Made by a program: the position numbers and the translations under genes. Source: Pseudomonas mosselii (GTDB taxonomy: Bacteria; Pseudomonadota; Gammaproteobacteria; Pseudomonadales; Pseudomonadaceae). From it: DNA of 64,000 nucleotides. Of this stretch, positions 54,844 through 62,051 are shown one piece after another (the first letter of the stretch is position 1; each line of letters begins with the position of its first letter). The stretch is from positions 4,681,501 through 4,745,500 of the forward strand of contig NZ_CP081966.1 of assembly GCF_019823065.1 (NCBI RefSeq). The letters are read 5' to 3'. Below the pieces are notes generated by a model. That model saw only the letters and a program-made list of their open reading frames with translations, had not been told where the DNA came from and searched no databases.

Positions 54844-55047
54844 TTACTTTTGGCAAACGTGATACCAATAGTATGGAGTTGCACCTGCGTAACTGAAACC
54901 TGTGAGGTTTGAGGAAAATCCCAACGGACAACTACATGCACCTGTTTGGGGGTTGGCAATACCACATCCTGATTCGGTCATTGACCCAACTCCTGTATAT
55001 GCTCCCCCAAACCTTGCCGACACTGCTTTCCAAGCACCGGATTGGCA
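54844..55047 (-). CDS. Silent PilV2 cassette 6
   Basis: CQSGAWKAVSARFGG..., then CGIANPQTGACSCPLG as in cassette 1 (NPYTGSCSCPVG) but with a different tip, YYWYHVCQK. It is the cassette farthest from pilV2 and next to rci. Confidence 0.9.
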   Translation of the reverse strand, partial: CQSGAWKAVSARFGGAYTGVGSMTESGCGIANPQTGACSCPLGFSSNLTGFSYAGATPYYWYHVCQK

Positions 55048-55048
55048 A
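55030..55048 (-). repeat. sfx site 7
   Basis: Complement reads TTGCCAATCCGGTGCTTGG; the outermost site, 60 bp from the end of rci. Confidence 0.93.
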
Positions 55049-55107
55049 TAGGATTTCCCCAAGATGCCCAATCCACAAGGCCTGGGCAATCTCAAGACAT
55101 CACCTAA

Positions 55108-56268
55108 TCACCGCAAAAAAGTGTGAGCCCCATCTGAGGGGCAATTCTGGCTCAACGGGTCGAGCATGATTATTTCGCCCTCGTTAACCTGCTCCAGATA
55201 CTGATCAGGAGCTGGAATAGGCTCCTTGTCCCTTAACGACACCATCAGATGACGTAGCAGCGCATCTTCCGCCACTCGCTTTGCCAACTCTGCAGTACCC
55301 CCAGCGCCTTGTACACCATCGAAGTCGAGCACCCGCACGGTGACGCCGCTGGGTGTTTCCGAAACGACAGCAGGATACGGCACCAGGTGATTGATGATCA
55401 CCTGCTGGCCACGGTGCTTGTTCCCCTCAAGCTTTTTCACCAATCGGGACGCTTTCAAGTGGGTGTACCTCTTCAACATCGCCAGGCTCTTGTGACCACT
55501 GATCGCAGCAATTTCCATAATGTCGAGTGTGCCGAGCTCGAAGAGGCGCGAGCAGGCTTCATGCCGGAGGTCGTGGAAATGAAGGTCCTTGATGTCCAGC
55601 CGTTGCAGCATGATGCGCCAGGCCGACTTCAACCCATTAGCGGTATAGCCAAACACCTTGCCCTTCGTCCGTGCCCCGAGCTGGATCAACGCATCACGAG
55701 CTTTGAGGCTCAGGGGCACATCCCTCTTCGATCCGTTCTTGGTATCGGGGAGGTGCGCAATTCGCCGCTGTAGGCTGATGTGCTCCCACTCAAGCTTCAA
55801 CAGTTCCCCCTGGCGCATAGCTGTCTCGATCGCCAGCACAACCAGGACATAGAGGTCTGGTGTGGGATGCGCATGGCAATAACGCATGATCTGGCGCTCC
55901 TCGCGGGCAGTTAGTCGCCGATCTCGGCCAGGTGCTGCTTTCGGTTTGCGTACGTTCGAGACCGGGTTCGACTCGCACACCCCCCACTCGATCCGGCCAA
56001 TGTCGAACACGTTCGACAGCAGCGACATTTCCAGGCGCACCGTAGATGGTGATATGGGTAAACCCGTTTTAGGGTTGGTCTGCAAGAGACGCTCGTCGCG
56101 GAGACTAGCGATATCAGGGCTTCGAAAATCACGCATGTTCTTGTCGGCATACTTCGACTTAAGCAGACTTGAGATACGGTAACTCTCTTGTACAAAGCCT
56201 TTCTTTAGTACGGAGACTTTCTGTCGATAAAGGGTCAGGCCTTCAGCGAGCGTCATGTCCTGGGTCAT
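55108..56268 (-). CDS. rci: Rci-type shufflon-specific tyrosine recombinase
   Basis: 386 residues. Catalytic residues of tyrosine recombinases are in order: Arg in ETAMRQGELL, the HDLRHEACSRL box, His in ISGHKSLAM and Tyr in LKRYTHL. The extended C-terminal ~100 residues resemble the tail that lets R64 Rci bind both sfx arms. Located directly beyond sfx 7 and read toward the shufflon. It overlaps the XRE regulator by 26 bp; the second Met (56256) is also possible. No directionality factor is known for Rci systems. Confidence 0.93.
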   Translation of the reverse strand: MTQDMTLAEGLTLYRQKVSVLKKGFVQESYRISSLLKSKYADKNMRDFRSPDIASLRDERLLQTNPKTGLPISPSTVRLEMSLLSNVFDIGRIEWGVCESNPVSNVRKPKAAPGRDRRLTAREERQIMRYCHAHPTPDLYVLVVLAIETAMRQGELLKLEWEHISLQRRIAHLPDTKNGSKRDVPLSLKARDALIQLGARTKGKVFGYTANGLKSAWRIMLQRLDIKDLHFHDLRHEACSRLFELGTLDIMEIAAISGHKSLAMLKRYTHLKASRLVKKLEGNKHRGQQVIINHLVPYPAVVSETPSGVTVRVLDFDGVQGAGGTAELAKRVAEDALLRHLMVSLRDKEPIPAPDQYLEQVNEGEIIMLDPLSQNCPSDGAHTFLR

Positions 56269-56521
56269 TCAACTCTTCCAGTTTGGCCTGCAGCAGCCTG
56301 GCCAGCTGGTCGAATTGGATTTCCAATGCGCAGCAAAGGTTGAAAACGGTATCCAGGGTTGGAGATTTGTGGCCACGCTCAAGCAGACTGATGTACGACC
56401 TATCTACACCAGCTTCGAAGCTCAGCTTTTCTTGCGAGATGCCCCGAGCAGTGCGCAGCTCGGCCAGCACCATGCCGAATGCATGATTGTGCTTTTTCGA
56501 AGAGTCTGGTTGTAATTCCAA
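56243..56521 (-). CDS. XRE-family HTH regulator co-encoded with rci
   Basis: 92 residues with a helix-turn-helix: GMVLAELRTARGISQEKLSFEAGVDRSYISLLERGHKSPTLD, typical Cro/C1 fold. It is upstream of rci on the same strand, and its end overlaps the rci start, so both come from one message. Likely represses its own promoter and thereby the inversion rate; operators lie at 56569-56598. Confidence 0.88.
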   Translation of the reverse strand: MELQPDSSKKHNHAFGMVLAELRTARGISQEKLSFEAGVDRSYISLLERGHKSPTLDTVFNLCCALEIQFDQLARLLQAKLEELNDPGHDAR

Positions 56522-56568
56522 AAGTCCAACCCGAGATCACGAGATCAAAGGTCAGAATTTTCGGGTTG

Positions 56569-56598
56569 TTGACTATAATCGTCAGCGGACTATAGTCC
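56569..56598. promoter_or_regulatory. Divergent promoter/operator of pilM2 and the XRE-rci pair
   Basis: Rightward: TTGACT (56569-56574), 16 bp, TATAGT (56591-56596). The perfect palindrome GGACTATAGTCC is at 56587-56598 and a related dyad TGACTATAATCGTCA starts at 56570. Both overlap the promoter elements and are natural binding sites for the XRE protein. Confidence 0.7.
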
Positions 56599-56625
56599 AC
56601 AACGCTCATCCCCCAGGATTTCCTC

Positions 56626-57066
56626 ATGTACATCTACTGGATCGCTATGACCCTGCTGATCGTGGCAGGAGGCATCTTCACTCAGGTGCAGCACACCGAT
56701 GAGGCCGTGACTGAGCAGGCCACGATCGATGCCCTCAGCCGGAGTATGTTGATCTACCGCTCGGCCGCAGCAGAGTATGCCCGGACCAACCCTGGGTTCA
56801 CTGGAGCACCGACGGACTCATCCCTGAACCTTCCAAGCTGGTACACCAAGCAAAGCGGGATCGCCACATACATCGTGAGTGGTGTGTCCTACACCTACAT
56901 CGCGGGAACGGTTCCTGCCGGCCTGCCGGCTGCACTGACCGAGCGCACTGAGTCCGCCACCGTTGGTGTGAAGAGGTCTGGCCAGTTGTTCTCACCGAAG
57001 GTGGGTAACATGGCCATAGCCGTTCCAGCGCCCGTCCCAGAGGGGGCAGTCGTTGCGGTCTATTGA
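56626..57066 (+). CDS. pilM2: PilM2 pilus-associated protein
   Basis: 146 residues, with an N-terminal hydrophobic segment (YWIAMTLLIVAGGIFTQV) and a soluble domain, like PilM of IncI pili and PAPI-1. It is separated from the other pil genes by the shufflon and rci and has its own promoter (56569). Confidence 0.85.
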   Translation: MYIYWIAMTLLIVAGGIFTQVQHTDEAVTEQATIDALSRSMLIYRSAAAEYARTNPGFTGAPTDSSLNLPSWYTKQSGIATYIVSGVSYTYIAGTVPAGLPAALTERTESATVGVKRSGQLFSPKVGNMAIAVPAPVPEGAVVAVY

Positions 57067-57708
57067 CAGTTGACGCCTCGCGAAAAAGCCTACGAGCCTT
57101 GCATCCCGGCCATGGTACAACCCATAATGACATCAGTTTTGGTTCAACCCCGCTGGCTACTGACGGTCATCAGTAGCGCCCAGGTGTTGTGGTTCGCCTC
57201 AACACCAAACCGTAAGCACGCTATAGCTCCGGGAAGGGCGTGCGGATCTGGTTGAAAGCTCTCCCTGTGTCTCCCTGCTCTCTCTAGTCGCGCAGCCGTC
57301 TAACTCGTGATGATCGAGTTCACAGGCACATAGAGTTTCAAGAGGTTCGGTGCTTCTTTGATCCAAGGGCCACATTGGTAATGTGGCCCCTCCTCTTTCC
57401 TTCCCCTTGGGTAGCCTGATGGACTTGTCGAAGGTCCATGAGGCTACCCAATGGGTACTCTCTCCTTTGCCGGTGGCCCGCCGGCGATAAGCCGGGCTCC
57501 TTTTGTGCGCGGATGCGTGCCTCATGTTTGCTGGCCAAAGCCACGAGAATGGCCAGGTGATGAGAGTCGAAACGATCAATGCCCAGGGATCGACGATTCC
57601 GACACAGGTGGCTCCTTCAACTTTTTTTTTCAACCACGGCTGGGTCACCTTTCAAGGGCTGATCCAGCCGGACTTCTCCCTCCATCTCTCCCCCCTTTCC
57701 CCCTCCGC
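57067..57708. other. Non-coding region with two strong hairpins
   Basis: About 640 bp without a convincing gene. GGGCCACATT-ggt-AATGTGGCCC (57367-57389) has a 10-bp perfect stem. The next, 57407-57451, has the outer stem TTGGGTAGCCT / AGGCTACCCAA and inner ATGGAC / GTCCAT around a GTCG-type loop. A T-rich run follows at 57622. Could be an oriT, ssDNA origin or structured RNA. Confidence 0.6.
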
Positions 57709-57764
57709 TTGACACAACCCTTCCCCGCTCCGATTATTAAGCCGTGATCTGCTGACGTCGTCAG
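57709..57764 (+). promoter_or_regulatory. Promoter and palindrome ahead of leader RNA A
   Basis: TTGACA at 57709, 17 bp, GATTAT at 57732; then CTGACGTCGTCAG at 57752-57764. The same layout (TTGACA 44 bp before the same 13-mer) recurs at 58745. Confidence 0.65.
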
Positions 57765-57963
57765 CAACATGCCCCATGCAGCTCGGATCCGTAATGCTGC
57801 AGCACGAAGTCTGTGTGATCCACCAGCCCAAGGTCGTTTAGCTTCTGGTAGCACGACCGGTCGACCTCCGTCGATAGAAGCTCCTTCCGCAAACCCAGCG
57901 GGGAATACATTTCCCCGTTAGGGACAGTGTTTTCTCCGCATTTTTTAACCGCAGGAGAAACAC
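57751..57963 (+). ncRNA. Structured leader RNA, copy A (upstream of 57965 gene)
   Basis: Hairpin I GCTGACGTCGTCAGC (57751). Hairpin II: GGTCGT (57832-57837) pairs with ACGACC (57853-57858). Hairpin III: TCGAC/GTCGA at 57861-57874. IV: GGGGAAT/ATTTCCCC at 57900-57916. Last: GTGTTTTCTCC (57927) pairs with the ribosome site GGAGAAACAC (57954). The arms co-vary with copies B and C. Confidence 0.75.
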
Positions 57964-57964
57964 C

Positions 57965-58315
57965 ATGACCGCAATGTCCGCACCCTCCATCGGCTTCCGT
58001 TTTGGCTACGCGCTCGGCACCCTCACCCGTGAGTTCCTGCGCGCCATGAAACGTCCAGCCCCAGTAGTCCCAGCACATGTTCGGCCTGTTGTACAACTCG
58101 CGAACATAGCACCCACCCGCAGCGACTGGGATGAGCTTTGCCGCATTCCAACCCTCGCACGCCGCGGTGTTGATCTGAACCAGTGGTTCGAAAACAACAC
58201 CAAAGCGGTACCACCGACCAAGCGCCGTACCCGTCAGCGCAAGCCGAGCAAACCCAAAGCATCAGAGCTGCGTATGGGCCCGCTGAACGACCTCATAGCT
58301 CCAGTTGCGATCTAA
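57965..58315 (+). CDS. Conserved ICE hypothetical protein, basic C-terminus
   Basis: 116 residues, no recognised domain. The C-terminal region is rich in Lys/Arg (KRRTRQRKPSKPK), suggesting nucleic acid binding. Translation start ATG 57965 is in the sequestered ribosome-site hairpin of leader A. Confidence 0.7.
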   Translation: MTAMSAPSIGFRFGYALGTLTREFLRAMKRPAPVVPAHVRPVVQLANIAPTRSDWDELCRIPTLARRGVDLNQWFENNTKAVPPTKRRTRQRKPSKPKASELRMGPLNDLIAPVAI

Positions 58316-58325
58316 CTCCCTCCAA

Positions 58326-58364
58326 CCTCACCCAGTGCCAGGCACCCCACCTGGCAAGGTGAGG
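58326..58364 (+). other. Tall intergenic hairpin
   Basis: CCTCACC / GGTGAGG outer arms and TGCCAGG / CCTGGCA inner arms. No T run, so not a standard terminator. A small second hairpin, TGGCG / CGCCA (58368-58387), holds the ribosome site AAAGGA of the next gene in its loop. Confidence 0.75.
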
Positions 58365-58386
58365 GCCTGGCGATCAAAGGAACGCC

Positions 58387-58563
58387 ATGGTTTCAAAAAA
58401 ACGTGCCGCTGTGGCAGACGACCTTCGCAAGATCGGAACGACGGCCGTTGCCGCCGCCCTCGTAGGTATCTTCCTCAGCACTAGCCGTCTCCTGACCGCT
58501 TTCGCCCTCGTGGTAGGTGTTGTAATCTGGATCACAGGCATTTACCTCACCCCGGAGGAATGA
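58387..58563 (+). CDS. Small membrane protein
   Basis: 58 residues (MVSKKRAAVADDLRK..., then two short hydrophobic stretches AAALVGIFLS and LTAFALVVGVVIWITGIYL). AAAGGA 5 nt upstream. It is too short for most automatic calls; codon use matches the neighbours. Function unknown. Confidence 0.65.
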   Translation: MVSKKRAAVADDLRKIGTTAVAAALVGIFLSTSRLLTAFALVVGVVIWITGIYLTPEE

Positions 58564-58564
58564 C

Positions 58565-58690
58565 ATGAGCCAAACCACATTCGGCATCCTCATGTTCACC
58601 GCCCTGCTCGTCATCTGCGTCGGCATGGCAGTTTGGGCCGATTGGCCTAATATCAAACGCCGGTGCCAGAAGATTCTTCGAGCACATTGA
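58565..58690 (+). CDS. Very small membrane protein
   Basis: 41 residues, one TM segment (TFGILMFTALLVICVGMAVW) and a basic tail (IKRRCQKILRAH). GGAGG at 58555-58559 is well placed, and the gene starts 1 bp after the previous stop. Confidence 0.6.
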   Translation: MSQTTFGILMFTALLVICVGMAVWADWPNIKRRCQKILRAH

Positions 58691-58708
58691 TCATCGATTT
58701 TCCCTACT

Positions 58709-58736
58709 TAACCCTCCACCTGGAGGGTTTTTTTCT
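58709..58736 (+). terminator. Rho-independent terminator
   Basis: ACCCTCC-acct-GGAGGGT followed by seven T. It ends the transcript of the two small membrane genes. Confidence 0.9.
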
Positions 58737-58744
58737 TTCAGGGC

Positions 58745-58801
58745 TTGACAATGTGTTTCTCCGTTTCCATCCTTGTGACCGTGAGCTGCTGACGTCGTCA
58801 G
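58745..58801 (+). promoter_or_regulatory. Promoter and palindrome ahead of leader RNA B
   Basis: TTGACA at 58745-58750 with a weak -10 (CATCCT region) and CTGACGTCGTCAG at 58789-58801. Spacing equals that at 57709. Confidence 0.6.
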
Positions 58802-59013
58802 TAACCCAAGCCCGAGCAGTCATGATCTGAAAGACTGCTACACCCACTGCGGTGTTGATCTCCCCAAAATCGCCAAGCTTCCGGAAGCGCGATTGATCAA
58901 TCGAGAGATTGATGGAAGCCCACCCAACTTGCTACATCCCAACCCACGCGGGGAATACTTTCCCCCATGGGCGAAGTGTTTCTCCGCTTTCGCTATTGAA
59001 ACTGGAGAATCAC
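58789..59013 (+). ncRNA. Structured leader RNA, copy B (upstream of the DUF3577 gene)
   Basis: Hairpin II: AATCGC (58868) pairs with GCGATT (58889-58894). Hairpin III: ATCAATC (58896) with GATTGAT (58907). IV: GCGGGGAATACTTTCCCCC around 58948. Last: GTGTTTCTCC (58976) with GGAGAATCAC (59004-59013). Compared with copy A, both arms of II and III have changed together. Confidence 0.78.
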
Positions 59014-59014
59014 C

Positions 59015-59587
59015 ATGAGCAACCAATCCAACGAAGCCAAATTCTTCGACCTGCACACCACTGGCATCGGCTACCTCAACCGTATCCGTGAAGTAAGCCC
59101 CCGCAAGGGCAAGCCCTTCACCTGTGTCACCGTTGCAGCTTTGCACGGCGCGACTGATAAAGCCGAGTATTCCTACATCGACTGCAACGTTGTCGGTGCT
59201 GAGGCAGAATCGCTGGTTAAACGCTGCCAGCAGGCCGTTGAAGCCAAAAAGAAGGTGCTCGTCTCCTTCCGAATCGGCGACATCTGGGCTGACGCTTTCA
59301 CCTATGATAAAGGCGACAAGAAGGGCCAGGCCGGCGCAAGCCTCAAAGGCCGTCTGCTCTTCATCGGCTGGATCAAAGTTGACGGCAAGCTGGTTTACGA
59401 AGCGAAGCCGAAAAATGCCACCCCGCCCACTGACAATCAGGGACAACCTGGTGTTGATCAAACGTTGAATCAGGAACAACCTGAGCAACCCGTGAATCAG
59501 GGACAGCCAGTCGCCGACCAATTCGGTGAGCAACTCGACCCTGTCCTCGGTAATGATCTTCCCAAGGAAGCCAACCAGGCTGCATAA
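59015..59587 (+). CDS. STY4534 family ICE replication protein (DUF3577)
   Basis: 190 residues. The first ~125 (FFDLHTTGIGYLNRIREVSPRKGKPFTCV...) form the DUF3577 domain, an OB-like fold; the rest is a Gln/Pro-rich tail (GQPGVDQTLNQEQPEQPVNQ, a repeat of NQxQP). Common in PFGI-1-class elements. Ribosome site sequestered by leader B. Confidence 0.88.
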   Translation: MSNQSNEAKFFDLHTTGIGYLNRIREVSPRKGKPFTCVTVAALHGATDKAEYSYIDCNVVGAEAESLVKRCQQAVEAKKKVLVSFRIGDIWADAFTYDKGDKKGQAGASLKGRLLFIGWIKVDGKLVYEAKPKNATPPTDNQGQPGVDQTLNQEQPEQPVNQGQPVADQFGEQLDPVLGNDLPKEANQAA

Positions 59588-59640
59588 CCCCTATCAAGGC
59601 GCTGATTTCAGCGCCTTCATATTCTGCCAAGGAGGCAGTC

Positions 59641-59799
59641 ATGAAAATCCTGTTCGCGTTGAACCTTCTAATCCTGGTCGCCGCTGTAATCCTCGGCGAC
59701 ATTGTTTTCGGTGCCTGCGCTTTCATTGGGCTGAGCGGTTTCGCGATTAACGTGCTCAACCGCAAAGCCAGCACAGTCCCGACTGCGCTCCCCCACTGA
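59641..59799 (+). CDS. Small membrane protein
   Basis: 52 residues with two hydrophobic segments (LFALNLLILVAAVILGDIV; GACAFIGLSGFAINVL). AAGGAGG upstream is part of the hairpin CTGCC-aagga-GGCAG, so the site is looped. Upstream there is also GGCGCTGA-ttt-CAGCGCC, which may end the previous message. Confidence 0.65.
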   Translation: MKILFALNLLILVAAVILGDIVFGACAFIGLSGFAINVLNRKASTVPTALPH

Positions 59800-59875
59800 T
59801 CACTAACCTGATTCCTACCCAATAGGGGACGACGATCCCCTTCGGGAGGCGTTTTTCCTCACAAAGGACTTCGCC

Positions 59876-60301
59876 ATGCCCTACTGCATCACTGTCGCTG
59901 GAGATATTCAGCAGTGCTTCCCTGACTTCGCTACCGCGCGCTCAGATATTCAGGAGCTGCGTAACCAGGGTCAGAAACCTAGGCTGTACTACTCGACCTC
60001 ATTCGCGCATCTGGGCTGTGAGATCGATGATAACGGGGTGCGAATCCCAGACTACACGAACATGCAGTGGTGCGATTACGCCAAGCTGCTTCCTCACTTC
60101 GCCTCATCCTGGTCAATCACGGATGATGAACTGTCAAATGACAGATATCGTCTTGTTGATGTCTATGCGCAACTCAGCGGCCGTGAATACCATCTAGCTG
60201 ACATGGCCTATGCCCGAGGCGAGATAACTCCCAAGGATCTTCGGGTTAATACATGCCTTATCAGGGTCATACAGGGTCTTATGGATCCGAATGATCTGTA
60301 G
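59876..60301 (+). CDS. Conserved ICE hypothetical protein
   Basis: 141 residues, no domain recognised. The leader has GGGGacgacgatCCCC and GGCGtttttCCT...AGGacttCGCC, which encloses the ribosome site AAAGGA. Function unknown. Confidence 0.7.
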   Translation: MPYCITVAGDIQQCFPDFATARSDIQELRNQGQKPRLYYSTSFAHLGCEIDDNGVRIPDYTNMQWCDYAKLLPHFASSWSITDDELSNDRYRLVDVYAQLSGREYHLADMAYARGEITPKDLRVNTCLIRVIQGLMDPNDL

Positions 60302-60366
60302 CATTTCACTTAACCGTATCGGGAACATCACCCGATCTGGCTGATGATCCTCAATGGAGAGACATC

Positions 60367-60444
60367 ATGCCTCTGCTGAACTTCGAGCGAAATTTCGAAC
60401 TCCTCTACGTACCAATCGATGCGACGTATGCCATCGTGCTGTAA
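60367..60444 (+). CDS. Possible 25-residue peptide gene
   Basis: MPLLNFERNFELLYVPIDATYAIVL then TAA. Preceded by the hairpin TCGGGaacatcaCCCGA and GGAGA; same layout as the next gene (60533). It may be a true micro-gene or a decayed copy of the 5' end of a gene. Confidence 0.35.
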   Translation: MPLLNFERNFELLYVPIDATYAIVL

Positions 60445-60532
60445 CAACCAGACATCCTTCGGCTGCGCTCTTATAAACCTTATCGGGTACATCACCCGAG
60501 CGGGTTGGTGACCCCCTCATCGGAGAATCACC

Positions 60533-60883
60533 ATGTCTGAAGCCACCCAAGTCTTCAATGGCGTCATGTTCATCACCAATCCCTTCGAGAAACGAGTTGC
60601 CGGGGCCTTCATCCGCGTAGACGTGCTTGAGCGGCGGTTCGCGGACTCAATCAAAGCTAGCTCGAACCTCGCCCTGGATCGCTGTGGCCAACACTTCGAA
60701 CTGTACGAGATGAGCCTGCTCACTACGCTGCGCGATCAGTATGCAGCTCTCACCTTTCCTCACGACCAGTTGTTCAAACGTGAGGCAGAACGGCAAGGCT
60801 TCCAGCTCGATGATGAGCACTACCGCGCTGTACAGGAAGCTAGTTCCAACCTCTGGGAAGAGATCTACGAAGACATGATCTGA
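60533..60883 (+). CDS. Conserved ICE hypothetical protein
   Basis: 116 residues, helical C-terminal half, no recognised domain. Its leader has TCGGGTacatcACCCGA (~60486) and GGTGA...CTC-atcg-GAG...TCACC, which pairs the ribosome site GGAG. Function unknown. Confidence 0.68.
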   Translation: MSEATQVFNGVMFITNPFEKRVAGAFIRVDVLERRFADSIKASSNLALDRCGQHFELYEMSLLTTLRDQYAALTFPHDQLFKREAERQGFQLDDEHYRAVQEASSNLWEEIYEDMI

Positions 60884-61004
60884 CCCACCCTGTATCACCA
60901 GTCCTCCACCCCGAAGGGTATCCCTTCGGGGGGACTTTCAAAGCAGACACCTGGCAACTGTGAGGCCTCAGCCTACAGTCCGGGAAACGAATTCCGTATT
61001 GGTT

Positions 61005-61188
61005 CACTGTCGTTGACAGTGCCTCCCGGAGCCAGGGTTTAAGGCTCCAGCGCGTTGCGCCAACCCACCCAAGATCGCCGAGCACTCGGCAGCGCGATCG
61101 CATCACCCAGTGATGGAGTGCCTTCTACATTACCTACCTGCGGGGATCTCATCCTCGCGGACGAGGCCTCGCTTTATTTGGAGACCTC
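61005..61188 (+). ncRNA. Structured leader RNA, copy C (upstream of 61191 gene)
   Basis: Hairpin I CACTGTC-gtt-GACAGTG (61005-61021). II: GATCGC (61073) with GCGATC (61094-61099). III: CATCAC-cca-GTGATG (61101-61115). Last: GAGGCCTC (61163) with GGAGACCTC (61180-61188), which covers the ribosome site. Same order as A and B, different bases. Confidence 0.72.
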
Positions 61189-61190
61189 AT

Positions 61191-61511
61191 ATGTCGTTTT
61201 CCCCCGCCTCATCCGAGGCATACCTCACCCTTCCTGTAGTCTTGGACAACCCGGCTTGGATGCGGGCGGTCTATCTCGAAAACCCCATGCGGGTGGCCGA
61301 GATGAGCCAACGCCTCGCCACTGTCGTCCAGGCGGCGTGGCAAGAGCTCAAGCAGCAGCCTCAGGCCAGTGCTCTGTCCTTCGGTGTGTACACGAAGCGC
61401 CACACCGGCCGCGACCGTGACTGGGTCGCCCTCATGTTGCAAATCGTGACCCCCGAGGACGAGCCATCCTACATCCAGATCCAGCTGCAGCACGCTGCAG
61501 ACCCCGCCTGA
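61191..61511 (+). CDS. Conserved ICE hypothetical protein
   Basis: 106 residues beginning MSFSPASSEAYLTLP. The ATG at 61191 with GGAGA just upstream is preferred over an in-frame start 81 bp earlier, which lies in the leader. No domain recognised. Confidence 0.68.
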   Translation: MSFSPASSEAYLTLPVVLDNPAWMRAVYLENPMRVAEMSQRLATVVQAAWQELKQQPQASALSFGVYTKRHTGRDRDWVALMLQIVTPEDEPSYIQIQLQHAADPA

Positions 61512-61580
61512 CACAGCCATTTTTACTCACCCAGAGGGGTCACCCTCTGGGGTGGCTTCTCTCAACCAGGAGCACGCCAC

Positions 61581-61991
61581 ATGGCACAATCACCCAACCC
61601 ATTCCACATCGCTACCGGCGATCACCCTGTACCTCATCCTTGCTACAGCCAAGCGTTCGAGATCGCCTCGGCACACTTGCCCGAGGAGGACTGGGAGGAG
61701 CTGCAGGCACTCGTAGAAACTGCTGATACAGCTCTGCTTCATTTCGAGTGCTTCACCCTGCCCGACAGTGACGCCATCGGCTTCAAACTTCTCAGTACGC
61801 CCTGGACCGACCAACATCTGGGACAGCACTGGGGGTACGACCTGTCGACACTTCAAGCTCTGCAAGCCGCCGAGGGTTTCAGCGAGGAGACCATCCAAGT
61901 GCTCACCCTTGCCGCTCAGGCTGAAGTGAGGTTCCTGGTCATCGACCCCAACAGCAACGTTCTCTACGGTCTGCCTCTGTTCGACTACTGA
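61581..61991 (+). CDS. DUF5983-like ICE protein
   Basis: 136 residues. The end (VRFLVIDPNSNVLYGLPLFDY) resembles DUF5983 proteins of ICEs and plasmids, but the assignment is tentative. Leader hairpins: CACCC-aGAGGGG...CCCTCtgGGGTG, then GTGGC...CTC...GAG...GCCAC around the ribosome site. Confidence 0.6.
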   Translation: MAQSPNPFHIATGDHPVPHPCYSQAFEIASAHLPEEDWEELQALVETADTALLHFECFTLPDSDAIGFKLLSTPWTDQHLGQHWGYDLSTLQALQAAEGFSEETIQVLTLAAQAEVRFLVIDPNSNVLYGLPLFDY

Positions 61992-62051
61992 TCACCTTCC
62001 ACCTCGCGGGGAGCACCCGCTGGTGTTCCCCATGCCTTACGGGGAGCGCAC

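Larger units (their letters stand above)
53031..55048. other. pilV2 shufflon, multi-inversion locus
   Basis: Seven 19-bp sfx sites (consensus TTGCCAATCCGGNGNNTGG) delimit six segments. Each alternative end begins in the same frame, Cys-Gln-Ser-Gly-x-Trp. Sites 1 and 2 point right; sites 3-7 point left. Segment 1 carries cassette 1 (+, active). Segment 2 is double-ended (cassettes 2 and 2'). Segments 3-6 each carry one minus-strand cassette, and segment 3 also carries a small gene. The R64 shufflon consensus is similar, with GTGCCAATCCGG at its left. The recombinase gene follows at 55108. Confidence 0.95.

Noticed and set aside
53050..55029. Decayed pilV pseudogenes
   Set aside because: All cassettes are open, in frame with sfx, and each ends at a clean stop; they are silent alternatives, not decay.
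57070..57712. Several short frames in the 57.1-57.7 kb gap
   Set aside because: No ribosome sites, and frames cross the strong hairpins; more likely structured non-coding DNA.
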